From the NCBI GenBank assembly GCA_946184295.1, contig CAMHEZ010000014.1, positions 1 to 57,621 on the forward strand: a stretch of DNA of 57,621 bases, written 5' to 3'. The notes under the pieces are model-generated. The model saw only the letters and a list, made by a program, of their open reading frames with translations. It had not been told where the DNA came from and searched no databases. The position numbers and the translations under genes were made by a program. This document shows positions 51,084 to 57,621 of the stretch, in pieces (the first letter of the stretch is position 1; each line of letters opens with the position of its first letter). Origin of the DNA: an uncultured Clostridia bacterium (lineage in GTDB: Bacteria; Bacillota; Clostridia; Oscillospirales; Acutalibacteraceae).

Positions 51084-51846
51084 TATTGCCAAAGCATTTG
51101 CCAACGGGAAGGCGTTCATTCCCTTCATCACCTGCGGCGACCCCGATCTGGATACGACCGCCGCCGTGGTGCGTGCCGCGGTGGAGAACGGCGCGGATTT
51201 AATCGAACTGGGCATTCCCTTTTCCGACCCCACGGCGGAAGGCCCCGTGATCCAGGGAGCCAATCTCCGCGCCCTGAACGGCGGCGTGACTACCGACAAG
51301 ATTTTCGATTTCGTCCGGGAACTGCGCCGCGACGTCACCGTGCCGATGGTCTTTATGACCTATGCCAATGTCGTGTTTTCCTACGGCGCGGAGCAGTTCA
51401 TTGCCACCTGCCGGGATATCGGCATTGACGGACTGATTTTGCCCGACCTGCCCTTTGAGGAAAAAGAAGAATTTCTGCCGCTGTGCCATCAGTACGGCGT
51501 GGATCTGATTTCACTGATAGCGCCCACCTCAGAAAACCGTATCGCTATGATTGCAAGGGAAGCCGAAGGATTCCTCTATATCGTGTCCAGCCTCGGCGTG
51601 ACCGGCATGAGAAGCGAGATCAAGACGGATTTGTCTGCTATCGTGAAGGTGGTCAGAGAAAATACCGACGTGCCGTGCGCCATCGGGTTCGGTATCTCTA
51701 AGCCCGAGCAGGCACAGAAAATGGCGGCGATTTCCGATGGCGCGATTGTCGGTTCGGCGATTATTAAGCTGTTGGAGCAATACGGAAAAGAAGCGCCGTC
51801 ACATGTCGGCGCATATGTCAGAAGTATGAAAGACGCACTGCGATAA
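51076..51846 (+). CDS. trpA: Tryptophan synthase alpha subunit
   Basis: Cleaves indole-glycerol phosphate to indole, which is channelled to TrpB. 256 residues: Glu and Asp of the active site in [19 protein letters not shown], then [23 protein letters not shown] and [11 protein letters not shown]. Start ATG 51076 after GGGGAGGA, overlapping the trpB end by 8 nt. Last gene of the operon; repeat copy 6 follows at once. Confidence 0.97.
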   Translation: MSNIAKAFANGKAFIPFITCGDPDLDTTAAVVRAAVENGADLIELGIPFSDPTAEGPVIQGANLRALNGGVTTDKIFDFVRELRRDVTVPMVFMTYANVVFSYGAEQFIATCRDIGIDGLILPDLPFEEKEEFLPLCHQYGVDLISLIAPTSENRIAMIAREAEGFLYIVSSLGVTGMRSEIKTDLSAIVKVVRENTDVPCAIGFGISKPEQAQKMAAISDGAIVGSAIIKLLEQYGKEAPSHVGAYVRSMKDALR

Positions 51847-51852
51847 CGTACA

Positions 51853-52018
51853 ATTAGCGAAGCGTGGGGTGCAGGGGACTGGTTCCCTGCCGAGGTCAAG
51901 GGCGAGTAGCCCTTGCAGGGCGTGGGACAGCGTCCCACAAGCGAAGCCATCGGCTGAGCGGGCAAGATACACTCCGACACATAGCAAGCTTTGGCGAATC
52001 CAATCAAAAGCTCCGACC
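51853..52018 (+). repeat. Structured intergenic repeat, copy 6
   Basis: Starts 6 nt after trpA. Hairpins: I CAGGGGA-ctgg-TTCCCTG, II AAGGGC-gagta-GCCCTT (longer loop), III GTGGGAC-agc-GTCCCAC, IV AGCC-atc-GGCT inside GCGA.../...TGAGC. The end reads TTGGCGAATCCA, a degenerate form of the shared tail. It precedes the rubredoxin promoter. Confidence 0.85.
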
Positions 52019-52032
52019 AAAATTGATTTCCA

Positions 52033-52061
52033 TTGACATTTCCTCCGGCCTATGTTACAAT
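52033..52061 (+). promoter_or_regulatory. Promoter of rubredoxin gene
   Basis: TTGACA (52033-52038), 17-nt spacer, TACAAT (52056-52061). Confidence 0.8.
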
Positions 52062-52095
52062 AACATTACCGAATGAACCGGACGGAGGTGACAAC

Positions 52096-52257
52096 ATGGA
52101 CAAGTATCAGTGCGGCCCCTGCGGCTATATCTATGACCCGGAAGTCGGCGATCCCGACAGCGGCATTGCGCCGGGCACAGCGTTTGAGGACATTCCCGAC
52201 GATTGGTGCTGCCCGCTTTGCGGCGTCGGCAAGGATATGTTTGAGAAGATCGACTAA
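52096..52257 (+). CDS. Rubredoxin
   Basis: A 53-residue iron protein with two C-x2-C knuckles ([12 protein letters not shown] and [14 protein letters not shown]) that bind one Fe, and the conserved [12 protein letters not shown] loop. It is a small cytosolic electron carrier typical of anaerobes, often serving oxygen or peroxide detoxification. One extra Cys (CC) precedes the second knuckle. Strong GGAGGTGA (52084-52091) before ATG 52096. Monocistronic. Confidence 0.95.
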   Translation: MDKYQCGPCGYIYDPEVGDPDSGIAPGTAFEDIPDDWCCPLCGVGKDMFEKID

Positions 52258-52267
52258 CCAAAAACAG

Positions 52268-52316
52268 AAACCGGAAGGAAACAGATGATTCATCTGAATG
52301 CACTTCCGGTTTTGTT
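52268..52316 (+). terminator. Terminator after rubredoxin
   Basis: AAACCGGAAG (52268-52277) and CTTCCGGTTT (52303-52312) with an inner CAGATGA/TCATCTG hairpin; the tail TTTTGTTT is interrupted. Confidence 0.7.
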
Positions 52317-52343
52317 TATGTCTGTTTGAAAGAAGATGTTTTT

Positions 52344-53105
52344 TTGAATCAAGCCATTGTCTATGGTGTAGGGGTAGGACCGGGCGACCCGGAGCTGATG
52401 ACATTGAAGGCCGTTCGTCTCATTCGGGACAACGACGTCATCGCTGTTCCAGGAAAAGAGCCCCGACAATCGGTAGCCTACCAGATTGCCGTGCAAAGCG
52501 TGCCGGAACTGGCACAAAAAGAACTGGTACCGCTGCCTTTGCCGATGGTCAAGGACAGGGAATGGCTGCAACAGGCGCATCGGCAATGTGCGGATATCGT
52601 GGCTTCCTACCTCGACCAAGGCCGGAATGTGATTTGCCTCACGCTGGGTGACCCCGTCATATACAGCACCTTCAGCTATCTCCAGCATTTGCTGGAAGCG
52701 GACGGCTATCCAGTGGAATTGGTGAGCGGTGTACCTTCCTTCTGCGCAGCGGCGGCAAGACTGCGTGTTCCGCTGGCCGAGTGGGACGAACCGCTTCATA
52801 TTATCCCCGCCGTACACGCGGCCGAGCGTCCTCTGTACGATGGCGGAACCCATGTATTTATGAAATCTGCCGGGCAGATGCAGAAGGTCAAGGCGGAATT
52901 AAAGGAAAGCGGGAGACGTGTTTATGCCGCTGAAAATTGCGGTATGGCAAACGAAAGGCTCTATCACTGCGTTGACGAAATTCCGGACGACGCCGGATAT
53001 TTTACGTTGATGATTGCGAAAGAACGCGTAAATTCCTGTGGGGAAAAAAGCGAGAGCCTACCCATTACTTCTGACGGGCAAGGAAACCGGACAGGAAATC
53101 CTTGA
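52344..53105 (+). CDS. cbiL: Precorrin-2/cobalt-factor II C20-methyltransferase, orphan
   Basis: SAM-dependent methyltransferase of corrin synthesis. About 253 residues: YGVGVGPGDPELMTLKAVR (SAM site), LTLGDPVIYSTFSYL and VSGVPSFCAAAARL fit CbiL/CobI. No ATG lies near the conserved start; TTG 52344 (LNQAIVYGV) or TTG 52326 must serve. The normal family end is reached at YFTLMIAKE; the last ~25 residues are a polar tail overlapping the opposite-strand esterase gene by 41 nt, which may reflect loss of the original stop. No other cobalamin gene, cobalamin riboswitch or clear own promoter is present, so it may be a remnant or depend on read-through from the rubredoxin promoter. Confidence 0.85.
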   Translation: MNQAIVYGVGVGPGDPELMTLKAVRLIRDNDVIAVPGKEPRQSVAYQIAVQSVPELAQKELVPLPLPMVKDREWLQQAHRQCADIVASYLDQGRNVICLTLGDPVIYSTFSYLQHLLEADGYPVELVSGVPSFCAAAARLRVPLAEWDEPLHIIPAVHAAERPLYDGGTHVFMKSAGQMQKVKAELKESGRRVYAAENCGMANERLYHCVDEIPDDAGYFTLMIAKERVNSCGEKSESLPITSDGQGNRTGNP

Positions 53106-53853
53106 ACTCAATTTCCCACGCGGATTCGTGGTGCCTTTGTTCCGGCTTGACGACCTCGTGGAGCATATCCGCCGGATAACACTCCTTCAAAATCGCGTAA
53201 ATCTGCTGTTCACTCTTGTAAAACGCGCGTTCCTTGGCGTCGCCGCCACCTGTATAGAGATAGAGAAACGGCATTTCCGGCTGCATTTTCGACACAATCC
53301 AGCGCCGCATTGTTTTCAGGGGAAAGATATCAAAAGCCGGGGAAAATACGCCGACGTCGCTGAATACGTCAGGGTAGGTGAGAGCCATGAAAAATGCCTC
53401 CAGTCCACCTGATGAACTGCCGCAGAAGGCGGTGTTGGCCTTGCCGGTTCTGACGGGAAACTGTGCTTCTACGGTGGGTTTGACCACATTCAAGACGAAA
53501 TCGGCGAATACTTCGCCCTCAGGAGCGGCAAACGTGAGGAGGTGCAGCAACAACTTGATTTTGCCGATGCTTTTCGGCGTCAGTTCGTTGTTGCGCTCCA
53601 TGGGAGCGCCGTCGTTGTGGATTCCCACAATGATCGCCGCCCGACCGCTCCGCTGCTGCTCGGCTTTTACCGTTTCATGTGTCAGCCAACTGCCAAATTG
53701 CGTGGTTTCTTCCTCAAACAGATTTTGGCCGTCAGTCATGTATACAACGGGGAAAGTTTCGCCTTCCTCATGCGCTGGAACAAAGACGCGCACCTTTTTG
53801 GCTTTTTTGTTGTCATAGGACAACTCCAGTTCGACTATTTTTTCATCAATCAT
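53065..53853 (-). CDS. Alpha/beta-hydrolase esterase (esterase D/enterochelin esterase fold)
   Basis: A 262-residue cytosolic hydrolase of the PF00756 type. VVYMTDGQNLFEE near the start, nucleophile Ser in FCGSSSGGLEAFF, and a His in RHHESAWEIEF near the C-terminus complete a catalytic triad. Substrates of this family include acyl esters of sugars, siderophores and S-formylglutathione; none can be chosen here. Start 53853 follows AAAGGAG by 8 nt. Last gene of the minus-strand unit with the LRR protein and the response regulator-kinase; 37 nt separate it from the former. Confidence 0.85.
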   Translation of the reverse strand: MIDEKIVELELSYDNKKAKKVRVFVPAHEEGETFPVVYMTDGQNLFEEETTQFGSWLTHETVKAEQQRSGRAAIIVGIHNDGAPMERNNELTPKSIGKIKLLLHLLTFAAPEGEVFADFVLNVVKPTVEAQFPVRTGKANTAFCGSSSGGLEAFFMALTYPDVFSDVGVFSPAFDIFPLKTMRRWIVSKMQPEMPFLYLYTGGGDAKERAFYKSEQQIYAILKECYPADMLHEVVKPEQRHHESAWEIEFKDFLSGFLARQK

Positions 53854-53890
53854 AATAATTCTCCTTTCGATATTGACTGTGATTATTTCT

Positions 53891-55102
53891 TTATGGTTTG
53901 TCATTTTGTTCCGGAACAAATGGAATGTTATACTGCTTGGCGTATGCCTCGGCGTAGGAGCCGGAATTTCCGTAAATTGTCAGCTTGGTACAGTGGTTGA
54001 AGGTATTGTCGGAAATCGACGTGACGCTGTCCGGAATATGTATTTCTTCGAGTGAGGAGCAGCCCGAAAAGGTATACGACGCGAGCTTATCCACCCGTGC
54101 GGGAATGGTGACGCTTCTGAGTGAGGAGCAGCCCGAAAAGGCGCTTGCGTCTATTTTTTCCACGCTGTCGGGGAGGTCGATGCTCTCAAGGGCGGCGCAA
54201 TCGCGGAAAGCGTCGTACCCGATATCTGTCAAGCCGTCGGGAAACGTGATTTCACGGAGAGACGTACAGGCCTGAAACGCGCCGTGGGAAATCGTGGTCA
54301 CTCGTGCGGGGACTTCCAGCTTTTTCAGCGCAAAGCACTCCAAAAAGGTTCCGTATTCTATTGCCGTGAGGTTCCGGGGCAGATGAACGCTTTCCAATGC
54401 GCTGCATTTCACAAACGCGCAGTAGCCGATTTCCTCTACGTTGTCGGGAATGGTTATCTCCCGAAGTGAAGCGCATTGTTTGAAGGCATTGTATCCGATT
54501 GTTTTGAGTGTCTCGGGCAGAATAACCGATTCCATTTTTTCACGTCCGGCAAAGGAATTGGCACTGAGGTGAACGACATCCTTGCCGCCTATTTTGTCCG
54601 GCACCGTGATATCCTTTGTATACCAGCTGTCCGCGGAGTGTACGCTGACGCCGTTCTCCACAACGCTGTAATAAAACAAGACCTTGGGTTCGCCTGTGCT
54701 GGTAGTTTTATGAATGCGGTATTCCACTCCGAACCACAGTGATATCAATATAGCGGCGCTGACAGCTATTGAACAGATTAATTTGAGTGTATCACGCTTG
54801 GATTTCTCACGCCGGCGTGCGCGTTCCTCGCTGATGGCGGCAGCGGCTTTCTGCTGCTTGAGCGCGTAATCCTCCGTTTTGCTGTGGAATGCCGCGACCG
54901 CAACTCTGGAGGATTGAAAGGTTTTTTCCTCCTCGGATTTCTCATCGGTTTCTTCCTCGTCGTCATCAGCGATCCTGAGAGGAATTGTCCAATCTGCCGA
55001 CTCCTCATCGATGATTTCTGCGTTGCTGTCAATACAGGAATCTGCAGGTATCTCTGCTGCTTCCTGTGCAGGCTGCAAAACCTTGTCAAATTCATTGTTC
55101 AT
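53891..55102 (-). CDS. Membrane protein with BspA-type leucine-rich repeats
   Basis: A 403-residue protein: acidic cytosolic N-terminus (about 1-105), one membrane helix (about 106-127, LICSIAVSAAILISLWFGV), then an extracellular array of about eight ~23-residue LRR_5 repeats of the form LPxxLxxIGxxAFxxCxxLxxI. Such repeats occur in surface proteins of gut and oral bacteria and probably bind host or bacterial ligands. There is no cell-wall sorting signal; the topology is N-in/C-out. GGAGGAACGCTC precedes the start, which overlaps the stop of the upstream kinase gene by 4 nt, so the two are coupled. Confidence 0.88.
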   Translation of the reverse strand: MNNEFDKVLQPAQEAAEIPADSCIDSNAEIIDEESADWTIPLRIADDDEEETDEKSEEEKTFQSSRVAVAAFHSKTEDYALKQQKAAAAISEERARRREKSKRDTLKLICSIAVSAAILISLWFGVEYRIHKTTSTGEPKVLFYYSVVENGVSVHSADSWYTKDITVPDKIGGKDVVHLSANSFAGREKMESVILPETLKTIGYNAFKQCASLREITIPDNVEEIGYCAFVKCSALESVHLPRNLTAIEYGTFLECFALKKLEVPARVTTISHGAFQACTSLREITFPDGLTDIGYDAFRDCAALESIDLPDSVEKIDASAFSGCSSLRSVTIPARVDKLASYTFSGCSSLEEIHIPDSVTSISDNTFNHCTKLTIYGNSGSYAEAYAKQYNIPFVPEQNDKP

Positions 55103-57138
55103 GAGCGTTCCTCCTTAGAAAAGTGAGATTGATTTATTGGACGGTTTGCGCCGTTTTTCCATACGGCACAAAACTCGACAGTAGCGGCGTCCTTCATATG
55201 CAAATTGTACCTGATACCGTGTAAATCCAGAATAGACTTCACGATGGAGAGACCCAGACCGTTTCCCTTCTGGCTGCGGCTTTTGTCTTTTCTGATGTAG
55301 GGCGGCCAGATCTGTTTCAGTTCCGTTTTGGTGAGCGGTTCGCCTTGATTGGCAATGGTGAGTGTCTTGTCTGTGATGTCAATTTGGATATCACTGCCGG
55401 GCAGCGCATATTTGACCGCGTTGTCGATAAGGTTCTGAACGGCAGTTTTCAAAAGTTCACGGTCAGCGTACACCGGGCAACTGCCGGTGTACGTCAGCAA
55501 GATGGTCTTGCTGTCAGGCAGAACAGTAAAATCCCTCTGGATTTCTTTCACCAGCTCGACCAAATCAAAATCTGTGCGGTTCAGGGTGACTTTGTAGGAA
55601 TCCAGCTTGCTGAGGTTAAGCATTTTATGAACCAGGCTGTTGATTTCATCAGTCTGCTCGATAATGCGTTCCAGGTAATGATCGCGCTCACTGACGTCAA
55701 TATTTTCTTTCAGACTATAGGCATATCCGCTGATGACAAACAGCGGCGTTTTGATATCATGGGCCAGTGCATTGGTGATGTCGGCGCGTTTTTTTTCCTG
55801 CAAAATCTGCACTTTGACAATTTTCCACGTCATCAGGCACAAAATCAACGCAATCACCAGGAAAAAGCCGAAGAGAATGGCCGCGCCGACTGCCAGATCT
55901 GTCCCGCATTGATCCAGCAGGTTGATTTTCTTAGCGTATTGCAGATAAAACAGTGTATTATTGAGTGAATAGGTTTCCTTTGTGCCGCCGTCGGTTGCCA
56001 TTTCTTCGAGGGTAAAGCATGTCAGATATAAATAATCGGTTGTATAAAAAATATATTCCAGCGGTGCCGTGGAGATGGCCTTCACAGACGATTCCCGCTG
56101 TTCGTCAGAAAGCGTGCTGATATAGTCCCGGTGATAGGCGCCGTTTAACAGGAAATCCCTGGGGATGATATTCAGGTGCCTGTCACCGCAGAAATAAATA
56201 TCCTCTTCTGGTAACGTATTGTCGGGCAGGGTGATAGTAGCAACAATTTCATCTGTCGTATCGTATGCGGCGCTTTTATCCATCAGTACAACACTTAATT
56301 CCAAGGGGATGATTTCTTCATAGCGGCGGAAGCAGAATTTTGTAAAAACCAGCTCATATGTTTTACCGTCGTTGTGCTCCGTATTCAGCCATTGCTCGAT
56401 GGTACGGTACTGCGGATTGCTCAGCATGTTGCGAATGGTGTGGTAATCGAGATAGCCGTATACATCGGGATATTTCCCTTTTTCGTTTGCCAGGCTGCAT
56501 TCCACGGCAATTTTATAGGCGGTATCGGCAACCGTCTGGCCGCTTTCCGCGTTTGTCAGAATGATCTGGCTTTCCAAATGATGGTCTAAATAATCCTGGA
56601 ACAGCAGCACATTGGTATGGATGACGGCTCCCTTGTTTTCTATCAGAACCTTCAGAATTGCATATTCTCTGGCCGTGAGCTTTATCTCTTCTCCAGAGCT
56701 GATGACCTTGCCGTTGTTGGGATTGAGCGACAGACTGCCCACAGTGAAAACTTTAGAGCGTACCAACCCTTTGGAGCGTTTAATCAGCGCGTTGACTTTT
56801 TGATATAACACAGGCAGTGGAAAGGGCTTGATCACATAATCGTCACAACCCAGTGAATACCCTTTCAGAATGTCGGTTTCATCGGCTCTGGCGGTGATAA
56901 ACATGATCGGCACATCGTTGTCTCTTCTGATTTCCCGGCAGATGGCAAAGCCGTCCATTTCCGGGAGCATCACGTCTAGAAGCAGCAAATCATAGTGATT
57001 TTCATATGCTTTATCCAAGCCGGCCTGACCGTTTGCCGCAATATCCACTTGAAAGGTGTCAGCTTCCTTCTTAGTGAAATAATTGGCAATCAGCTCCTGA
57101 ATATTTTTGTCGTCCTCCACTAGTAAAATGCGATACAT
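55099..57138 (-). CDS. Response regulator-histidine kinase chimera (truncated at the junction)
   Basis: A single 679-residue frame. Residues 1-120 are a receiver domain with all key residues (D9/D10, phospho-acceptor D55, T82, K104). Residues 130-175 are the first part of an OmpR-type winged helix (KLTAREYAILKVLIENKGAV) that stops before its recognition helix. From about residue 180 (LDHHLESQIILTNAESGQTV) it continues as the outer sensor region of a histidine kinase whose first membrane helix is missing, then a membrane helix (415-438), HisKA (H460 in LAHDIKTPL) and ATPase (N569/N573, KGNGLGLS). It looks like an in-frame deletion that fused two adjacent genes of a two-component system; assembly error or natural hybrid are the alternatives. 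The start has only a weak ribosome site (AGAGGA). Confidence 0.85.
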   Translation of the reverse strand: MYRILLVEDDKNIQELIANYFTKKEADTFQVDIAANGQAGLDKAYENHYDLLLLDVMLPEMDGFAICREIRRDNDVPIMFITARADETDILKGYSLGCDDYVIKPFPLPVLYQKVNALIKRSKGLVRSKVFTVGSLSLNPNNGKVISSGEEIKLTAREYAILKVLIENKGAVIHTNVLLFQDYLDHHLESQIILTNAESGQTVADTAYKIAVECSLANEKGKYPDVYGYLDYHTIRNMLSNPQYRTIEQWLNTEHNDGKTYELVFTKFCFRRYEEIIPLELSVVLMDKSAAYDTTDEIVATITLPDNTLPEEDIYFCGDRHLNIIPRDFLLNGAYHRDYISTLSDEQRESSVKAISTAPLEYIFYTTDYLYLTCFTLEEMATDGGTKETYSLNNTLFYLQYAKKINLLDQCGTDLAVGAAILFGFFLVIALILCLMTWKIVKVQILQEKKRADITNALAHDIKTPLFVISGYAYSLKENIDVSERDHYLERIIEQTDEINSLVHKMLNLSKLDSYKVTLNRTDFDLVELVKEIQRDFTVLPDSKTILLTYTGSCPVYADRELLKTAVQNLIDNAVKYALPGSDIQIDITDKTLTIANQGEPLTKTELKQIWPPYIRKDKSRSQKGNGLGLSIVKSILDLHGIRYNLHMKDAATVEFCAVWKNGANRPINQSHFSKEERS

Positions 57139-57189
57139 AATTCAACTGCAGAATCCTCTCTTTGGACCTGTTTTTATTTTTTTAACCAT

Positions 57190-57222
57190 CTTCAGACAAA
57201 CTTCAGATGGACATAGTACAAT
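57190..57222 (+). promoter_or_regulatory. OmpR-type direct repeat with promoter -10, facing away from the kinase gene
   Basis: CTTCAGA occurs at 57190-57196 and 57201-57207, start to start 11 bp, the spacing used by OmpR/PhoB-type regulators. TACAAT (57217-57222) lies where a plus-strand -10 box would be if the repeats replaced the -35. No gene follows on the plus strand before the tRNA, so the target may be lost or the site may act on the minus-strand gene. Confidence 0.45.
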
Positions 57223-57224
57223 AA

Positions 57225-57521
57225 GATGAGGGGGCTGTGTATGCTGCCACACACCAATTCGAGATGAATCATCACTATGGACTGTATCCATTGTAACACA
57301 GAACACAGAAAATAGCAACACTTACTATAAAAAGTAAAGTCAACTAACCTGTCATAGAATATCATAATTATTGAGAACATTTATTGGACAACAAATAGGG
57401 GACAATGAAAAGGCGATGCCGCATATAATGGCGGTATTGTACGTTGTTCATATTATATATCTAAATATTCTATAAAATATTATGAAAATTTCATAAATAT
57501 CTGTTTTTTTAATTTTTTTAC
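57225..57521. other. AT-rich intergenic DNA without recognisable gene
   Basis: No reading frame with a ribosome site longer than about ten codons is present on either strand. A TATAAT at 57424-57429 has no -35 partner. Weak inverted repeats (GCCGC/GCGGT, ACAAT/ATTGT near 57401-57441) could form a hairpin. I see no other structure. Confidence 0.6.
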
Positions 57522-57550
57522 TTGCATTTTGAAATCAATGATGATATAAT
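57522..57550 (+). promoter_or_regulatory. Promoter of tRNA-Ala gene
   Basis: TTGCAT (57522-57527), 17-nt spacer, TATAAT (57545-57550), 18 nt before the mature tRNA 5' end. Confidence 0.8.
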
Positions 57551-57568
57551 AATCCTCGCTACGGAAAC

Positions 57569-57621
57569 GGGGCATTAGCGCAGTTGGGAGCGCGCAACAT
57601 TCGCATTGTTGAGGTCAGGGG
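57569..57621 (+). tRNA. tRNA-Ala(CGC), cut by the right edge
   Basis: Acceptor GGGGCAT, D-arm GCGC-AGTTGGGA-GCGC, anticodon stem CAACA/TGTTG around the loop TTCGCAT (anticodon CGC, reading GCG alanine codons), variable loop AGGTC and the first half of the T-stem AGGGG. The T-loop and 3' acceptor strand are beyond the window. G3 is present, as required for the G3-U70 identity pair of tRNA-Ala, but position 70 cannot be seen. Confidence 0.9.

Noticed and set aside
57225-57260. An 8-codon frame (MLPHTNSR) after a GAGGGGG at 57228-57234
   Set aside because: Too short and without support beyond a purine-rich stretch.

Overview
This window looks like a chromosome segment from an anaerobic, probably gut-associated member of the Clostridia (Oscillospirales/Ruminococcaceae-like). 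The evidence is a GC content a little above 50 %, near-consensus sigma-A promoters, Shine-Dalgarno-led genes, a tryptophan T-box, a type III glutamine synthetase, a rubredoxin, a TipAS-type MerR regulator, a LytTR/DUF3021 pair and several glycoside hydrolases (GH13, GH97, GH2). No phage, insertion sequence, CRISPR array or rRNA is visible. A tRNA-Ala(CGC) is cut by the right edge.

Layout. 1-3.6 kb: pyruvate kinase bracketed by two copies of a structured repeat, then a MIF-like tautomerase and a small alarmone synthetase. 3.7-8.1 kb: coaE plus a lytic transglycosylase, a DUF1836 protein behind a palindromic promoter, DegV and an intracellular GH13 enzyme. 8.2-13.9 kb: an envelope operon (variant L,D-transpeptidase, MBOAT acyltransferase, DHHW/AlgX-like protein) ending in trpS. 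14.1-18.9 kb: a signal-peptidase-like protein without its catalytic dyad, an ECF sigma/anti-sigma pair, and a LytTR-DUF3021-ABC exporter cassette. 18.9-26.3 kb: a Cys-rich conserved protein, mutY divergent from a TipAS regulator, then GH97, DUF445 and a PfkB kinase. 26.3-33.0 kb (minus strand): an oxidoreductase-GH13 fusion and a pyrE-GH2-membrane protein-CxxC protein cluster. 33.1-43.6 kb: nadE, gltBD and a divergent glutamine synthetase III with a structured leader, so NAD and nitrogen assimilation genes sit together. 43.8-51.8 kb: an Ldh2-family dehydrogenase and the complete trpEGDCFBA operon behind a Trp T-box. 52-57.1 kb: rubredoxin, an orphan cbiL, an esterase, a leucine-rich-repeat membrane protein and a response regulator fused to a histidine kinase. 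57.1-57.6 kb: AT-rich non-coding DNA and the tRNA.

Main discoveries to follow up: (1) six copies of a 165-180 bp intergenic repeat, all in the same orientation, whose four hairpins are kept by compensatory changes; (2) an 819-residue fusion of a Gfo/Idh/MocA NAD(P)-dependent oxidoreductase with a GH13 glycosidase carrying all its catalytic residues; (3) an apparent deletion fusion joining a response regulator, cut inside its DNA-binding domain, to a histidine kinase lacking its first membrane helix, with an OmpR-type direct repeat beside it; (4) palindromes or repeats overlapping the promoters of the DUF1836, nadE, LytTR and gltB/glnN genes. All functions are from reading motifs; no database search was run.
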